Part shown: one piece after another, positions 1 to 11,100 of the stretch
How the letters are laid out: the number at the start of each line of letters is the position of its first letter
Numbering within the stretch: the first letter of the stretch is position 1
NCBI RefSeq assembly: GCF_000801105.2
Contig: NW_026615359.1
Coordinates: 1-64,000, forward strand
Direction of reading: 5' to 3'
Origin: Raphanus sativus
Taxonomy: Eukaryota > Streptophyta > Magnoliopsida > Brassicales > Brassicaceae
Length of the DNA: 64,000 bases
Made by a program: the position numbers and the translations under genes
The notes under the pieces: model-generated
Seen by the model: only the letters and a program-made list of their open reading frames with translations
Database searches by the model: none
What the model was told of the DNA's origin: nothing

Positions 1-235
1 GCATCTGCATCGGCGGTCCTAAGCCCGTCCCTTTGATTTTTTGGATCGAAATTAAATCAAAAACAATAAAGAACGAAGCGAACGGGTCTAAAATAAGGGC
101 CGAAATATTGCATCCGTTAAGACTACGTAGCATCAGTTCAGTGGTCGATGATATCGAGACCAAACATCTCCAGCATTGTTTGGTCTTTCACGGTTTCATT
201 CTTGTCTCTTTTCCCAAATCGAGAACCAAACATCG

Positions 236-480
236 AGAGATCGAAGATCCGATCTCTTCCATCTCCGATCTCCGACCTCGTCTTCTCATCATCTCCGATC
301 TCCGATCTCATCATCTCCCTTCTCTTCCATCTTCTCCGTTTCATCCTCTCCGTCTGCGCCTTCTCCGATCTCTTCTATCTACGCTCTCTACGATCTCTTC
401 ATCTCCGTTTCATCATCTCCGTTTCATCATCGCCATTGCATCATCTCCGTTTCATCAGCTTCCGTTTCATCATCTGTTCG
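236..480. repeat. CT-rich simple tandem repeat
   Basis: Degenerate units of the kind CTCCGATCT and CATCTCCGTTT follow one another for about 240 bases. All forward frames stay open through it and give Ser/Leu/Phe/His-rich peptides that look like no protein. I read the open frames as a by-product of the repeat, not a gene. Confidence 0.75.
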
Positions 481-603
481 ATCTCGATCTCTTCAACTCG
501 TTGGCGGTGGCGGTTTGTTTCGGTTCCAGAGTTCAATCGAGGACGGCATCTTGAATTTTCTCAAATATATTATTTTAGTGAAGTACCTTTCCTTTCTCAA
601 ATA

Positions 604-1336
604 TACATTTATCAAGACAAGCCTAGACTCAAGACCGCGCTTGAAATGCTTAGGACAAGCATGAACCTCGAAGACACTCTCCACGAGCTTAATTGATTCA
701 TTTCTTTTTAAAGTTTCCCATGATCAGCGTACAATTTTTTAAAACCTTAAAACGTTTTAATTTCTTAGGTCATATATTACCCATAACATCATTGCTTGAC
801 CAAGAAGGCACGTCAATGCAGAGTCCTAGAGATAACCAAAGCATTATACGAGAAAGCTAGCTCAAGGGACAAGACTCTCAAATTGTATCCTGGGATGTGG
901 CACGCTCTGACGTCAGCTGAGCCTGATTACAACGTGGATCTTGTTTTTGCTGACATCATTACTTGGCTTGACCATCAAACAGCTGACCCAACCTCTCTCA
1001 CCGTCACTCCTATACGAGCGAATGCCATTGCTAGTGTCGAGAGGGTTATTGTTGACGGCGTTAGTATCGGTCAAAGGAGACCTAGACACGCCTACTTCAA
1101 TCTCCTTTGTGGTTTGAACGGTGGTCGTTTGGTTCCTCGATCTGCTCAGAGCCGGCCCTGGACAAAGCCTAACGAAACATTCGTCTTGGACCCCCAAAAA
1201 TTTTGAAAAAATTTTATACGGATATAAACCCCCAAATTTGTAAAAAAAAAATTTAGGCCCCCAAATTTTTTAACTTTCCTCTTCACTTGCCTTCAGCCTC
1301 CAAAATTTCAGGGCCGGCCCTGGATCTGCTATGTAA
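604..1336 (+). pseudogene. Monoacylglycerol lipase-like (MAGL) relic, C-terminal part
   Basis: Two pieces of a plant alpha/beta-hydrolase of the monoacylglycerol lipase family can be read. The first, at about 604-692, gives IYQDKPRLKTALEMLRTS, the helical lid region. The second, at about 826-1146, gives ALYEKAS then KLYPGMWHALT, which holds the catalytic histidine of the triad, and runs to a family-type C-terminus ending GGRLVPR. Between them the segment that should carry the catalytic aspartate is scrambled, with frame breaks and no clean splice sites; everything N-terminal (nucleophile GxSxG) is absent. A 176-bp hAT-type element sits two codons before the old stop at 1334-1336. The ending is like the At1g11090 type as far as I recall. 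Non-functional. Confidence 0.8.
1147..1322. mobile_element. hAT-type MITE
   Basis: Ends are CAGAGCCGGCCCTG on the left and CAGGGCCGGCCCTG on the right, 14-bp terminal inverted repeats with one mismatch. The 8-bp direct repeat GATCTGCT flanks it exactly at 1139-1146 and 1323-1330, the TSD length of hAT transposons. The inside is A/C-rich (runs such as CCCCCAAA) and too short to code. It has split the final codons of the lipase relic. Confidence 0.88.
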
Positions 1337-2081
1337 AATCTACATAATAGCACAGAGACTTATGAACTATATTCTCTTTTAAGCCAAGTGTGATTGAGAT
1401 GTTGTTAGTGCTGAAAACGATAAAGTCTTGCCAGATATGTTCTCAGTTTTTGTATTTACTTTAATTTTGGCTGAAGTTGACAAACTAGGGTAACATATGA
1501 GCTAACATTCTGGTCGCCAAAGACACGCTGACGGATATGATATTGTTCGTTATGTTTTCTATCGGTTCGGATGCCACTAAATCTCTGAACCATTAGCCAT
1601 TTACAACCAAGTGCCAACAACATTCATCCAGAAATCAAACTGTTTTTTTCTCCTTTCCTTATGGTATACAAAAGCTAAATCAATCTGTTAATTTACATAA
1701 CCTTTCTTTTACACGTTAACACTATCTATAACCAAAATTTAAATATGGCAATAGATTTTAATTTCCAAGAGAAACTAAATACAAAATCAACTAAATAATC
1801 TGCTTCTATTTATTTTCTTCTGTAATCTGCTTGTACAGATTTTAAATTGTGATAACTTATTTGTCAAAGTATAAAAGTCTGGGCTAACAGGCTAACAGAG
1901 AAAGATAACCCACGATATTATTAAACATGAAGTTATAGTTTAGGAGGTATACTAAAACAAGAGCACAATGTATAACACAATTACACATATAAATGGATTG
2001 TCTTGGATCACTTCACACATGGAAGCTAACATTATTTCACTTCTCACCGAGACTGAGAATGCTTTGAGTGAGATAATTGAT
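1337..2081. other. Intergenic DNA, no gene seen
   Basis: AT-rich sequence between the lipase relic and the 3' end of the universal stress protein gene. The part nearest 2081 is the probable 3' untranslated region of that minus-strand gene. A short stretch near 1515-1590 reads like eroded coding sequence but I cannot assign it. Confidence 0.5.
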
Positions 2082-2993
2082 TCAGACCTTGATCTTAGGC
2101 TTCTTCACGATCATCACCGAGCAATGAGCATGGTGAGCACAGTAATCACTCACGCTCCCGAGAACCGCCCTGTCCAAAACAGATAAGTGATGATTGTCAG
2201 GAATCAAGAAGGGGAGGGGAATATATTAAAAAGAAAGAATAATAAGTGTACCTCTTGATAGCTCCATAACCATGGCTTCCAACAACGAGAAGAGAAGCAT
2301 GGTGTTTATCAACAACCTCGCAAAGGATATTCCTTGCATCGCCTTCAAAAACTTCTATCATTGCGCCATGAACCTACACAACAAACCTAGCACTATTGTA
2401 GAGTATCTAACCAAATAAAAAAAGGATAAATTGTTAAGAAGAAAACTTGTAGTTTGCCTCAAAGGTTGAAGCTTTTGACTGATAAAAAGATTCACACGAT
2501 CTAAAGCTCATCATCTAATCCAATACAATAAACATAAAAGTCCAAGTCTTTTTTTTTTCTTTCTATTCAACTTCTATCATTCGAGGGTAATGCAAAACTT
2601 TGATCTATATAACAAAACAAAAGGTATAGATATCCATACCGACTTGCTCTGACAGAGTGCTTTGGCTTTGTCGACAACCTTAACAGCGGTATGCTTCAAA
2701 TCAGCATCAACATAAGGCACAACCTCCGCAGTACCTGAACCAAACCAAAAAACCCACAAAATCATCTCTCCATAGAAACAGAACCCTAAGAAGAAGGCAA
2801 AGAGGTTACCAGGGCCAGCGAGACCAACGGCGGAGACGGCGTTAGGTTTGGCGTGGACGATGATGAGCTTGAAAGGGAAATTGGGAGCGTAGGGAGCGAA
2901 GAAACGATCGAGAGTCCACTCCAATGCGTAGGTGCTCTGCTCGCTTTCGTCCACACCAACTACCATCACTGGTTTCTCCTCTCCTGTAGCCAT
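2082..2993 (-). CDS. Universal stress protein (UspA-type), 162 aa
   Basis: Four exons joined by GT/AG introns: 2810-2993, 2640-2734, 2252-2373 and 2082-2169. They total 489 nt and give an uninterrupted 162-residue protein, the normal plant single-domain USP length. It starts MATGEEKPVMVVGVDESE, the first beta strand and its nucleotide-binding aspartate, and has the ATP-binding signature G-2x-G-9x-G-S at residues 125-139 (GSHG...LGS). USPs are small cytosolic alpha/beta proteins that bind ATP or AMP and respond to hypoxia, osmotic stress or pathogens; the exact role of this one is not known. The sequence recalls the At2g47710/At3g53990 pair; position near GSTF8 and ALG3 favours At2g47710. No lesions seen. 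Confidence 0.93.
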
Positions 2994-3130
2994 CGCTCTC
3001 TCAAACTATCCGAAGGCGCTGATCTGCTTAGAAGATCCTAGAATGTGAGCACAAAAACCAAAGCTTTCTGCCCCCCGGTAGATACAAACAAGTATTATTG
3101 ATGACAAAAGGAAGTAACTGTGTACAAATA

Positions 3131-4367
3131 GGGAAAAGTGCCTATTTCAACCTGAACTTTACCTATTCCTTCACGAACTTTGTAGCAGTGCGTATTCCAC
3201 ACTGAACTAAACAAATTTTTTAAAATACTATATGAACTTTATGTGTCGTGTCTATTCCTTCACGAACTTTGTAGTAGTGCGTATTTCACATTGAACTAAA
3301 CAAAAATAAAAAAATACTGCATAGACTCTCAAAATAGTGCTTATTTCAATATTGAGCGTTAAATGTGTTAGTCATCCGTTAATTTATCAAAACAACGTTA
3401 TTTTGAATAAATTTTGTGAAATTAAAAATCAAAATAAAATACAGACTCTTAAAATTGTGCTTATATATTGACTGTCAAATGTAATAGTCATCTTTTAGTT
3501 TACCAAAAACCTCTCAAAATTGTACTTATATATTGACTTTCAAAGGTGTTAGTCATGTTTTAATTTATCAAAAGATTTTATTTTGGATAAATTCTATGAA
3601 ATTATCCGTCAATTTGTAATTTTTTATTTTTTATAAAATCTATCAAAAATGACGTTATTTTGATAAATTAACGTATGACTAACACTTTTGATTTCTTAAA
3701 CAGAAAATACTAACACTTTTGACGGTTAATGTACATATATATATGACTACACCTTTGATTTGCTGACAAAAAAAGACGAACACCTTTGACGCTCAAAATC
3801 GTGATTATATATATACACCGTCAAAGATGTTAGTCTTTCTTTGTCAGTAAGTGAAAGGTGTTAGTCAAGTCATACATTAATTTATTAAAACAACGTCATT
3901 TTGGATAATTTTTTTATAAAATGAAAAAATTAAAAAACGACGGACAATTTCATAGAATTTATCCAAAATAGTCTTTTGATAAAATCAATGATGACTATTA
4001 CTTTTGACAGTCAATATATATAAGCACAATTTTGAGAGTGTATTTTATTTTTAATTTTTAATTTTTAGTTTCACAAATTTATACAAAATGACGTTGTTTT
4101 GATACATTAACGGATGACTAACACATTTAACACCCAATATTGAAATAAGCACGATTTTGAGAGTCTATGTAGTATTTTTTGATTTTGGTTTTGTTCAATG
4201 TGAAATACGCACTACTATAAAGTTCGTGAAGGAATAGACACGACGCATAAAGTTCATATAGTATTTTAAAAAATTTGTTTAGTTCAGTGTGGAATACGCA
4301 CTACTACAAAGTTCGTGAAGGAATAGGCACGACGCGTAAAGTTCATATTGAAATAGGCACTTTTTCC
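3131..4367. mobile_element. Fold-back element with 10-bp TSD (Mutator-like, non-autonomous)
   Basis: The first ~240 bp (repeats of TATTCCTTCACGAACTTTGTAG) return as their reverse complement in the last ~270 bp, ending ...GGCACTTTTTCC. The interior (blocks around CAAAACAACGTTATTTTG and TTAGTCAT) is mirrored too, so almost the whole 1.24 kb could fold into one long hairpin. TGTACAAATA flanks it at 3121-3130 and 4368-4377. A 9-11 bp TSD with long inverted repeats is typical of Mutator-like elements. No transposase is present. It lies about 130 bp upstream of the USP start codon, so it could affect that promoter. Confidence 0.87.
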
Positions 4368-4377
4368 TGTACAAATA

Positions 4378-5127
4378 CCACTGAGGAGAGAGAAAATGGA
4401 GGATTTTACGCCCTTTACACAATTTTATCTTTAATGGCCCATCAATGGATTTTACGGGCTGGCGGCCCAAATTAAGTTTAATGGAGGATTAATTTGGGAA
4501 CATGGATCTATGATAGGTTATCTGAAGAATATGCACCCCAAACACATGCAAAATTTCTAAGTTGACTAACCAAATTTATAAAAATAATTTAATTTTTATT
4601 TATAGAACTATATTTATCTAAATAATTATTTATACTTAAATAATTGTTTAAAATTATTTAAAAAAATAATAAATATAAAATAAAAAAATATTTTTGAATG
4701 GTTTCAAATTATATATTTTCAAATTCAAAATTTTTATAATAATTTCGGAAAAAAATCAATTTTTAAAACGTATTTTTAATATTTTACTTTTAAATTTCGA
4801 AAATGTTTTTTGATTTTTAAAATTTTTATTTGAATTTTTTTAATTTTTTAGAACACAATAACAATAACTAAGATAAATTAACACAATCACTTAGAATTTA
4901 TATATTTATATATTGGTAGAAATAATTTAAGATAATTAAAAATATATGAACAAAACATATTATATATAAATAAGACACAATAGATAACACATCCAATAAT
5001 CTGATTTGGCACAACGGTTGAGTATATGGTCTGAATCTCGGTTCGACTCCATCCAAAGACATATTATTTGTATTATTTTTCTATTATTTAATTAAAATAT
5101 AAAAATCACAGCATCCTTAAAGCCATA
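4378..5127. other. AT-rich intergenic DNA between two transposons
   Basis: Very AT-rich and free of coding sequence. The only structured item is the tRNA-like patch at about 5009-5058, listed separately. Confidence 0.6.
5005..5062 (+). repeat. tRNA-like / SINE remnant
   Basis: TGGCACAACGGTTGAG resembles a pol III A box and GGTTCGACTCC, about 30 bases on, is a perfect B box. No full cloverleaf can be drawn and no TSD was found, so this is either the head of a degraded SINE or a tRNA pseudogene. Confidence 0.45.
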
Positions 5128-5569
5128 CTAGATTTTGATCCGCGCTTTCAAAGCGCGGGATTATCCCCTTTTTAAATATCATTTTAAATTATTATATGAT
5201 TGTCTAATTTAATATTTTCATACATTTTATATTTTTATATAAGAATTAAATAATTATGTATTGTATATTTATTATTAGTAATATTACTATTATCATTATT
5301 ATAAAAATGTTTTTTTATACTAATTAATTTGTTAAAAGATTTAAAAATGGTAAACTTATACTCAATAAATTTAATAATTTTGTGATTATATATTTTCTAA
5401 GCTTATTTTATTTACAATTGTAACTTATTAATAATATATTTTATGAAAAATGTAATAAAATTACATTTTTCAATATACATATTTTTAAATAATACATTAA
5501 ATTTAAATTATAACCAAAAAAATATATTTAATAATAATTATGGATTATAAATTTGGGTTTAAAGTTGGC

Positions 5570-7445
5570 CATAAAGATATATTGTGGACTTTGATTTGGT
5601 TTTGGTTTGGGAATGGCCCAAAAAGAAACGATCAATATGTACAGGGAAAATGGTCATAAAGATATATTAATATCAGACCGTTCAGTTTTTTTAAAAAAAA
5701 GAGAAAAAGGGAAAGTAAAAGACAAAATATTTGTCGGTCTCATCGAAGAAACAGACGACTTGCATGTCCTGAAATTGGGACTCGAGAAGAGAATCGGTGC
5801 GAAACGATAAGAGAATCGGTGGGAATCGAAGTGACCTCATTCGATGTTGATGGATTTAGCGTTGGTGAAGATTGAAGAAGACGAATATCGAAGATGAAGC
5901 AGTCCATTTGTTTCAGGTATTAATCATAAGCCATTTTAAAATTTCGATTTGATTTCCTTTCCTGTTGTCATAATACTTGTTTTATCTTTCAGATCCACAG
6001 ATGAAGAAGATGAAGCAGTCCAATGACTTTTCAGATTCGAAGATAGAACAACACAATCAAACGGAGTAATCTCATGTCTTTTTCCGCGGCGGGTTGTTCA
6101 AAGTTAAGTAACCCCATACTTTCTTTGATGATTATAACTTTCTTAATTTTTGTTCTTTGTTTTTAACATTTGATACCATATGCAATTGACAGTTCATGTG
6201 CTTGATTGATGCCTTTGCAGGTATTTATATACCTAATGCGGATGTATCCTTGTGCTTTCGAGTTTTCTCCGGTATGTATTTAGACTCTGCAGATGTCTGA
6301 AAGTTTCGTGGTGAGATTTTCTACTAAAGCTATTCTCTACCCTTCAAATTTTTGTTTCAGACTTTCCTGGTAGATTTCATGGACTGCTTGCTTTCATGAC
6401 GTTTTGGCAACTTTTTGTGCAATAGGTAACCCTCTGGTTTGGTATTCTCTTCGATAGTTTAGTTCTGTGGTTAAGCAGGAAGTGATGGTGCTTTCTTGAT
6501 GATTGCAGTGAAAAGGAGAGGCACGAGTGTGGGATTTCTGAAGCCTGTGAATGTCTATGGGCTTACTTGACTGATCTGCGTTCCTGCAGTGGGACTTCTG
6601 ATGCCCACTGTAATCCAATTTATGATCCTTCAAAATATGATGGGCCTGCCCTGTTGAACCAAACGCTGCAGAAACCGAGGTCCAATGTAGAGCCATGGCT
6701 CTTAAGTATTCAAAAATAAAGAAGGTAACACATTTATACTATTAAATGGAATTATTTTCTTGCTTGTACAAAGTTTAGATCCAAATGTACATGCTACTAT
6801 TGTTTGTTAACTTGTGTGATCTGGATAAAACAAAACTGAGACAGGAGAAAGAAGAAGCAGAAAGGAAGGTAGATGCGTTGTCTTCTACAGTGGAGTCACT
6901 GAGAGAAGAGCTGCTTAACGAAAGAAACATAAGTCGTGTAGCTAAGGAATCAGCTGAGAGAGCTATCGAAGAGCGCACAGTCGTATCAAGGGTCGTGCAA
7001 TCAGTCGGCTGCATCATGAAAAGCTTGCGGTGCCATTGGTAGGTGTTCAAAACAAATTTCAAAACCCTCCTTCCAATACCAATTTGATCACTGATCACGG
7101 GTCAAACTTGGATTTGTTTCTTTTTGGATGAGTGAGTGACTTTGGATTTGTTTTTTTTTCCTTCTCTTGAAATGCAGGTTGAAGTTGCAGAACCTCTGTC
7201 AAAACTTGGTCTCGAGTTCACAATCTTTGGCCTATACGATCTTCTTCTCAGAGTGTTACCAGAAATCCAGACAAACAAAACATCTTCAAATATAAAAGAT
7301 AAGTTATTCTCAGAAAGTGTCTTTTTTAGATTATATGAGACAATTTTTATTATTTCACTGTAGTGAGTTGACTTAATAGATACAATTCATATTCAGGTCT
7401 TGCACTGAAAGGTTTAGAGACAGAAGCTTTGAAGTACATGGGACA
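5570..7445 (+). other. Captured gene fragments in the Helitron, not recognised
   Basis: Three patches on the plus strand, opposite to the Helitron genes, look exonic. About 6508-6715 can be read as a Cys-containing peptide (HECGISEACECLWAYL ... HCNPIYDPSKYDGP). About 6824-7040 gives a charged heptad-like coiled coil (KLRQEKEEAERKVDALSS ... ERAIEERTVVSRVV). About 7176-7300 follows an AG and reads VEVAEPLSKLGLEFTIFGLY. Intron-like spacers with GT/AG and pyrimidine tracts lie between them. I do not recognise the parent gene or genes; the strand, spacing and location inside a Helitron suggest transduplicated host exons. Frames do not join into one clean protein. Confidence 0.5.
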
Positions 7446-7528
7446 GGAGGTAGATGGTCAATAGCTCTTCGTGAAGGTGCCAGCTTCGAACTGCTATGAA
7501 CCTAAGTAAGTCATGTTTACCTGAAACT

Positions 7529-7766
7529 GTAATTAGGCTTCGAACTGAAACTGAGATTATGATGCTGAGTACCTTCCTCTGTTGCCTTAGCTTGAATTGG
7601 TAGATAGATTAGTAGTAATTAGGCTTCGAACTGAAACTGAGATGATGATGCTGAGTACCTTCCTCTGTTTCCTTAGCTTGAATTGGTAGATAGATTATTA
7701 GTAATTAGGCTTCGAACTGAAACTGTAATTAGGTTTCGAACTGAAACTGAAATTATGATTCTTAAT
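7529..7766 (+). repeat. 86-bp tandem repeat, about 2.5 copies
   Basis: The unit beginning GTAATTAGGCTTCGAACTGA starts at 7529, 7615 and 7701, exactly 86 bp apart, with a fourth partial start near 7726. Copies differ at only a few bases. It lies inside the large Helitron downstream of the captured fragments. Confidence 0.88.
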
Positions 7767-8121
7767 TCTCCTCTCATTTTTTGGATGAATGTTGGTTTAA
7801 GTATACGTTTTTAACTGAAATTAGTGTGTAAAATTTTATTAGAGATGAAGCTGGCATCTGATTATCTGGCATTTCATGTTATGTTTTCAAATATAAAACT
7901 TCATACGGTGTTTAAATATGGTTGTTGAAAGAGTCATTGTTTGTTATTGAGGCTGTCCAGCCTCATCATTTATCTCTCGAACTTTTCCAAAAGTTCAAAC
8001 AATAATATAAGAGAAACTTATTAATATAAAACAGTAACTAAAAATCAAAAACCAAAGAATTTCGATTTCATAACCAAAACAGAAGCGTTTAATTATTAAA
8101 GATAAAGCAAACAATGCAAAA

Positions 8122-11100
8122 TCATAGATTATCGAAAATCTCTCTAAAGACCACGTTTTGGGTTTGATGCTGAGGTTTTCCTTCGCTGTCAACAATCAAT
8201 ATCTTCAAACCTTTCTTGGAAGTCACTCTGGAAACAGCAACATATAGTTGTCCATGAGAAAAAATAGGTCTGGATAGATAAATTCCAATTTCAGAGAGTG
8301 TTTGACCCTGAATTTTATTGATAGTAATGGCGAATGCCACAGCAATAGGCAGTTGTCTCCTCCTCATCTTAAATGGTAACTTTTTATCTGAAGGAGTTAT
8401 AGAGAGTCTAGGAATGAAGACATGCCGACCAATATTTTCCTTATCCCCTGTAATAACCCTCGCCTTTATCATGAAGTCATACATTTCTGTGATCTGGAGT
8501 CTAGTTCCATTCATCAATCCACCAACAGGATCAATGTTTCTTAGCACATCACTGGACAACCCACTTTCAATCGCAGGCTATGATTTGGCAATCCTGATGC
8601 TTTGATTCTGTTTAAAAATCTGGAGTAAGAGCTTGGTCATTAACAGAAAACATGTCTGAAACATCGATAGAATCAGCGCTTAAGAATATTTTTTCCTCTC
8701 CTGCATCAAAGAATTTGATCGTAAAAAAAATAAATAACACTGGAAAAATTTTACATTTAAAAAATTGAAAATTGTAACTAACCATCAAGCTTATCCAGCA
8801 TATGCTGATTAATCATGTTGACATCATCGTTAGTAGGACATAGAATAGCTCTCTCCTGAAAAAACTTTGCCTCCTTGTTCTGGTGTAAAGAAGTAGTATC
8901 TCCACACACTGCTGAACTTATAGCTTCTATTGGATCTTTAGCATCAAGAATTAGAAACTCCTCGGGGATGTCGATATCAGCGTCCCCATCATTTCCACCA
9001 CCAATCTTTCCATCTCCAATATCTAATATCCATTGTGAGAACTCCTGGAAGTCTTTTGCCTCCTCAGCCGACAAATTATTGGACAACAGACGCATATTCT
9101 TGGTTAACTGCAAAACTTTCACATGCTTCCATAGATAAGATGAATTCAGAGCAGCCAAAACAATCTCTGTCCTTCCAGCTCCATGAATGACAGGCAACAC
9201 TTGTCTAAAATCTCCACCAAAAACAACAACTTTGCCACCAAAAGGTCTTTTATCTTTATCTCCAACAATGTCCAACAGACTCCTATCCAATGATTCAAAA
9301 CAATGCTTGCTCATCATTGGAGCTTCATCCCAGATGATGAGGGAGGCTGCTTTCACCAGTTCCGCTTTATCAGTGCCTGGTATAAGTTTGCAAATCGAAA
9401 AATCATCTGGATTGATAGGAATTGCAAATCGAGAATGAGCAGTCCTTCCTCCTTGCAGCAACAGAGACACTATCCCACTCGAAGCAACATTTAGACAAAT
9501 TTCGCGTCTAACATGTACTGCAGCAGAAAGCAATCTCCACAAGAAAGTCTTGCCTGTACCACCAAATCCATAAACAAAAAACACCCCTCCTTTCTTATTG
9601 AAAACAGCATCAGTAATCTCATCGAATATCTTTTTCTGCTCATCCGTTAGTTTTGGAATGTCACGCTGAAGATCAGCTTTTAACTCATCATGATCGTAAC
9701 TGAGCTCGTCCATAATCAAATATTGTTATTAACAATGTCTGGTATTGGTTGAGGCATAGATTTCCACTTCTCCAAAGAAGTTCCATTACTATTTAACAAC
9801 TTCTCAATCTCTATTAGTGCATACTGTTTTTTTTTTCCGCATCACTCAAACTAAGATCTTCATAAAACAAATAAAAAAAATATTAGTACCAATTCATAAG
9901 AGATTGCCGAGAAATGATGCTGTAAAAATTTTTATTATAAGAAAATAGAATTAAAAATTTTAAATCTGGTCTATGTAATAGCTTTCTTCTCTTATGCTCA
10001 ATGTCTTCAGAAAGAAGCTCCCAGGTTTCTTCCCAAACGACTTCTGGATTTGACAAAGTTTTAGACATGAGCATGATAACAAAAGCTTGCCGCAAATAAG
10101 ATGCAGAACCAGTGAAACTTGCTCTTTTGAGGTCCTCTATATATTCCTAATCATCTTCTAAAAGTCCCATTGCAAAACATGTTTCCTTGTATGAAGAATA
10201 CTCGACCCCTTCAAATGTCTTAATATCTTCATAACATGTTGGACCTCTAACAACGTTAAGCAACACACGACAATAGAATGCGTCTTTAATCTCACGTGGT
10301 GCATAATTGATTCTCCCAATGCTGAATCCTTTCTTCCTATCGTTAATTTTTTTTCTTTCTTACTCCAAGTAAACCTTGTTGGAATTTCAGCTAAAGTGAG
10401 AGTCTTCGCTACTGCACTGACCTTGTTCAATCCAAACCAACCCAAAAACATAGTGTTTTCAATAAGCTTCCGGCTAGTTACTTCTTCATATGTATCATCA
10501 TCTTTGAAAATAATGATTTGTTTGCCTTCAAGATGCCACTGCAATCTCTCCACTGGTGTTGATCTGTAGTGAATATGAAAGCTGAAAATCCTCCAACCAC
10601 CTTCGCAGGCTGAGACATATCTGAACATATTAATAGCAAAATGATCAGGATAATAAAAAAAAGCCAATGACTTCGAATATTTACAAATAAATTTTAAACG
10701 TCTGCTAAAAGAAGTACCTGCAGTTGAAGAAGTCCTTAATTTCATTTTTTTTTTCTCGTTCAACCCCCCATTCTGGTCGGCAGATGTCTTTTCTGGCGGC
10801 TCAACAGCAATGGTGACACGATCCTGCTCTTTGTTAATATACTTGAATAAGTATTTGATAGAACCGGACTGATTGCACCACTCCACGTTAATGTGAGCAC
10901 GGAAACGAAGAGACAACTCCTTGTTGTATGGAATCACATAGCTGTTGTTACATTTGAAACTTTTTTTTCAACAAATCGGTCTGGCTGTTCTCGTCTTCTG
11001 TAAATAGGGAACCCTTCTTTGTTGACTGTAGTAACATCAGCATAAGCTTTTGGATACATCTTCGAACATAAACCATTTTCCATGCATGGCGAATTCATGT

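Noticed and set aside
33..696. Overlapping open frames of 160-180 codons at the left edge
   Set aside because: They run through a CT-rich simple repeat in all three forward frames and give biased, unfamiliar peptides.
1500..1600. Possible cytochrome P450-like fragment
   Set aside because: Only a short run of plausible residues, with no heme or K-helix motif.
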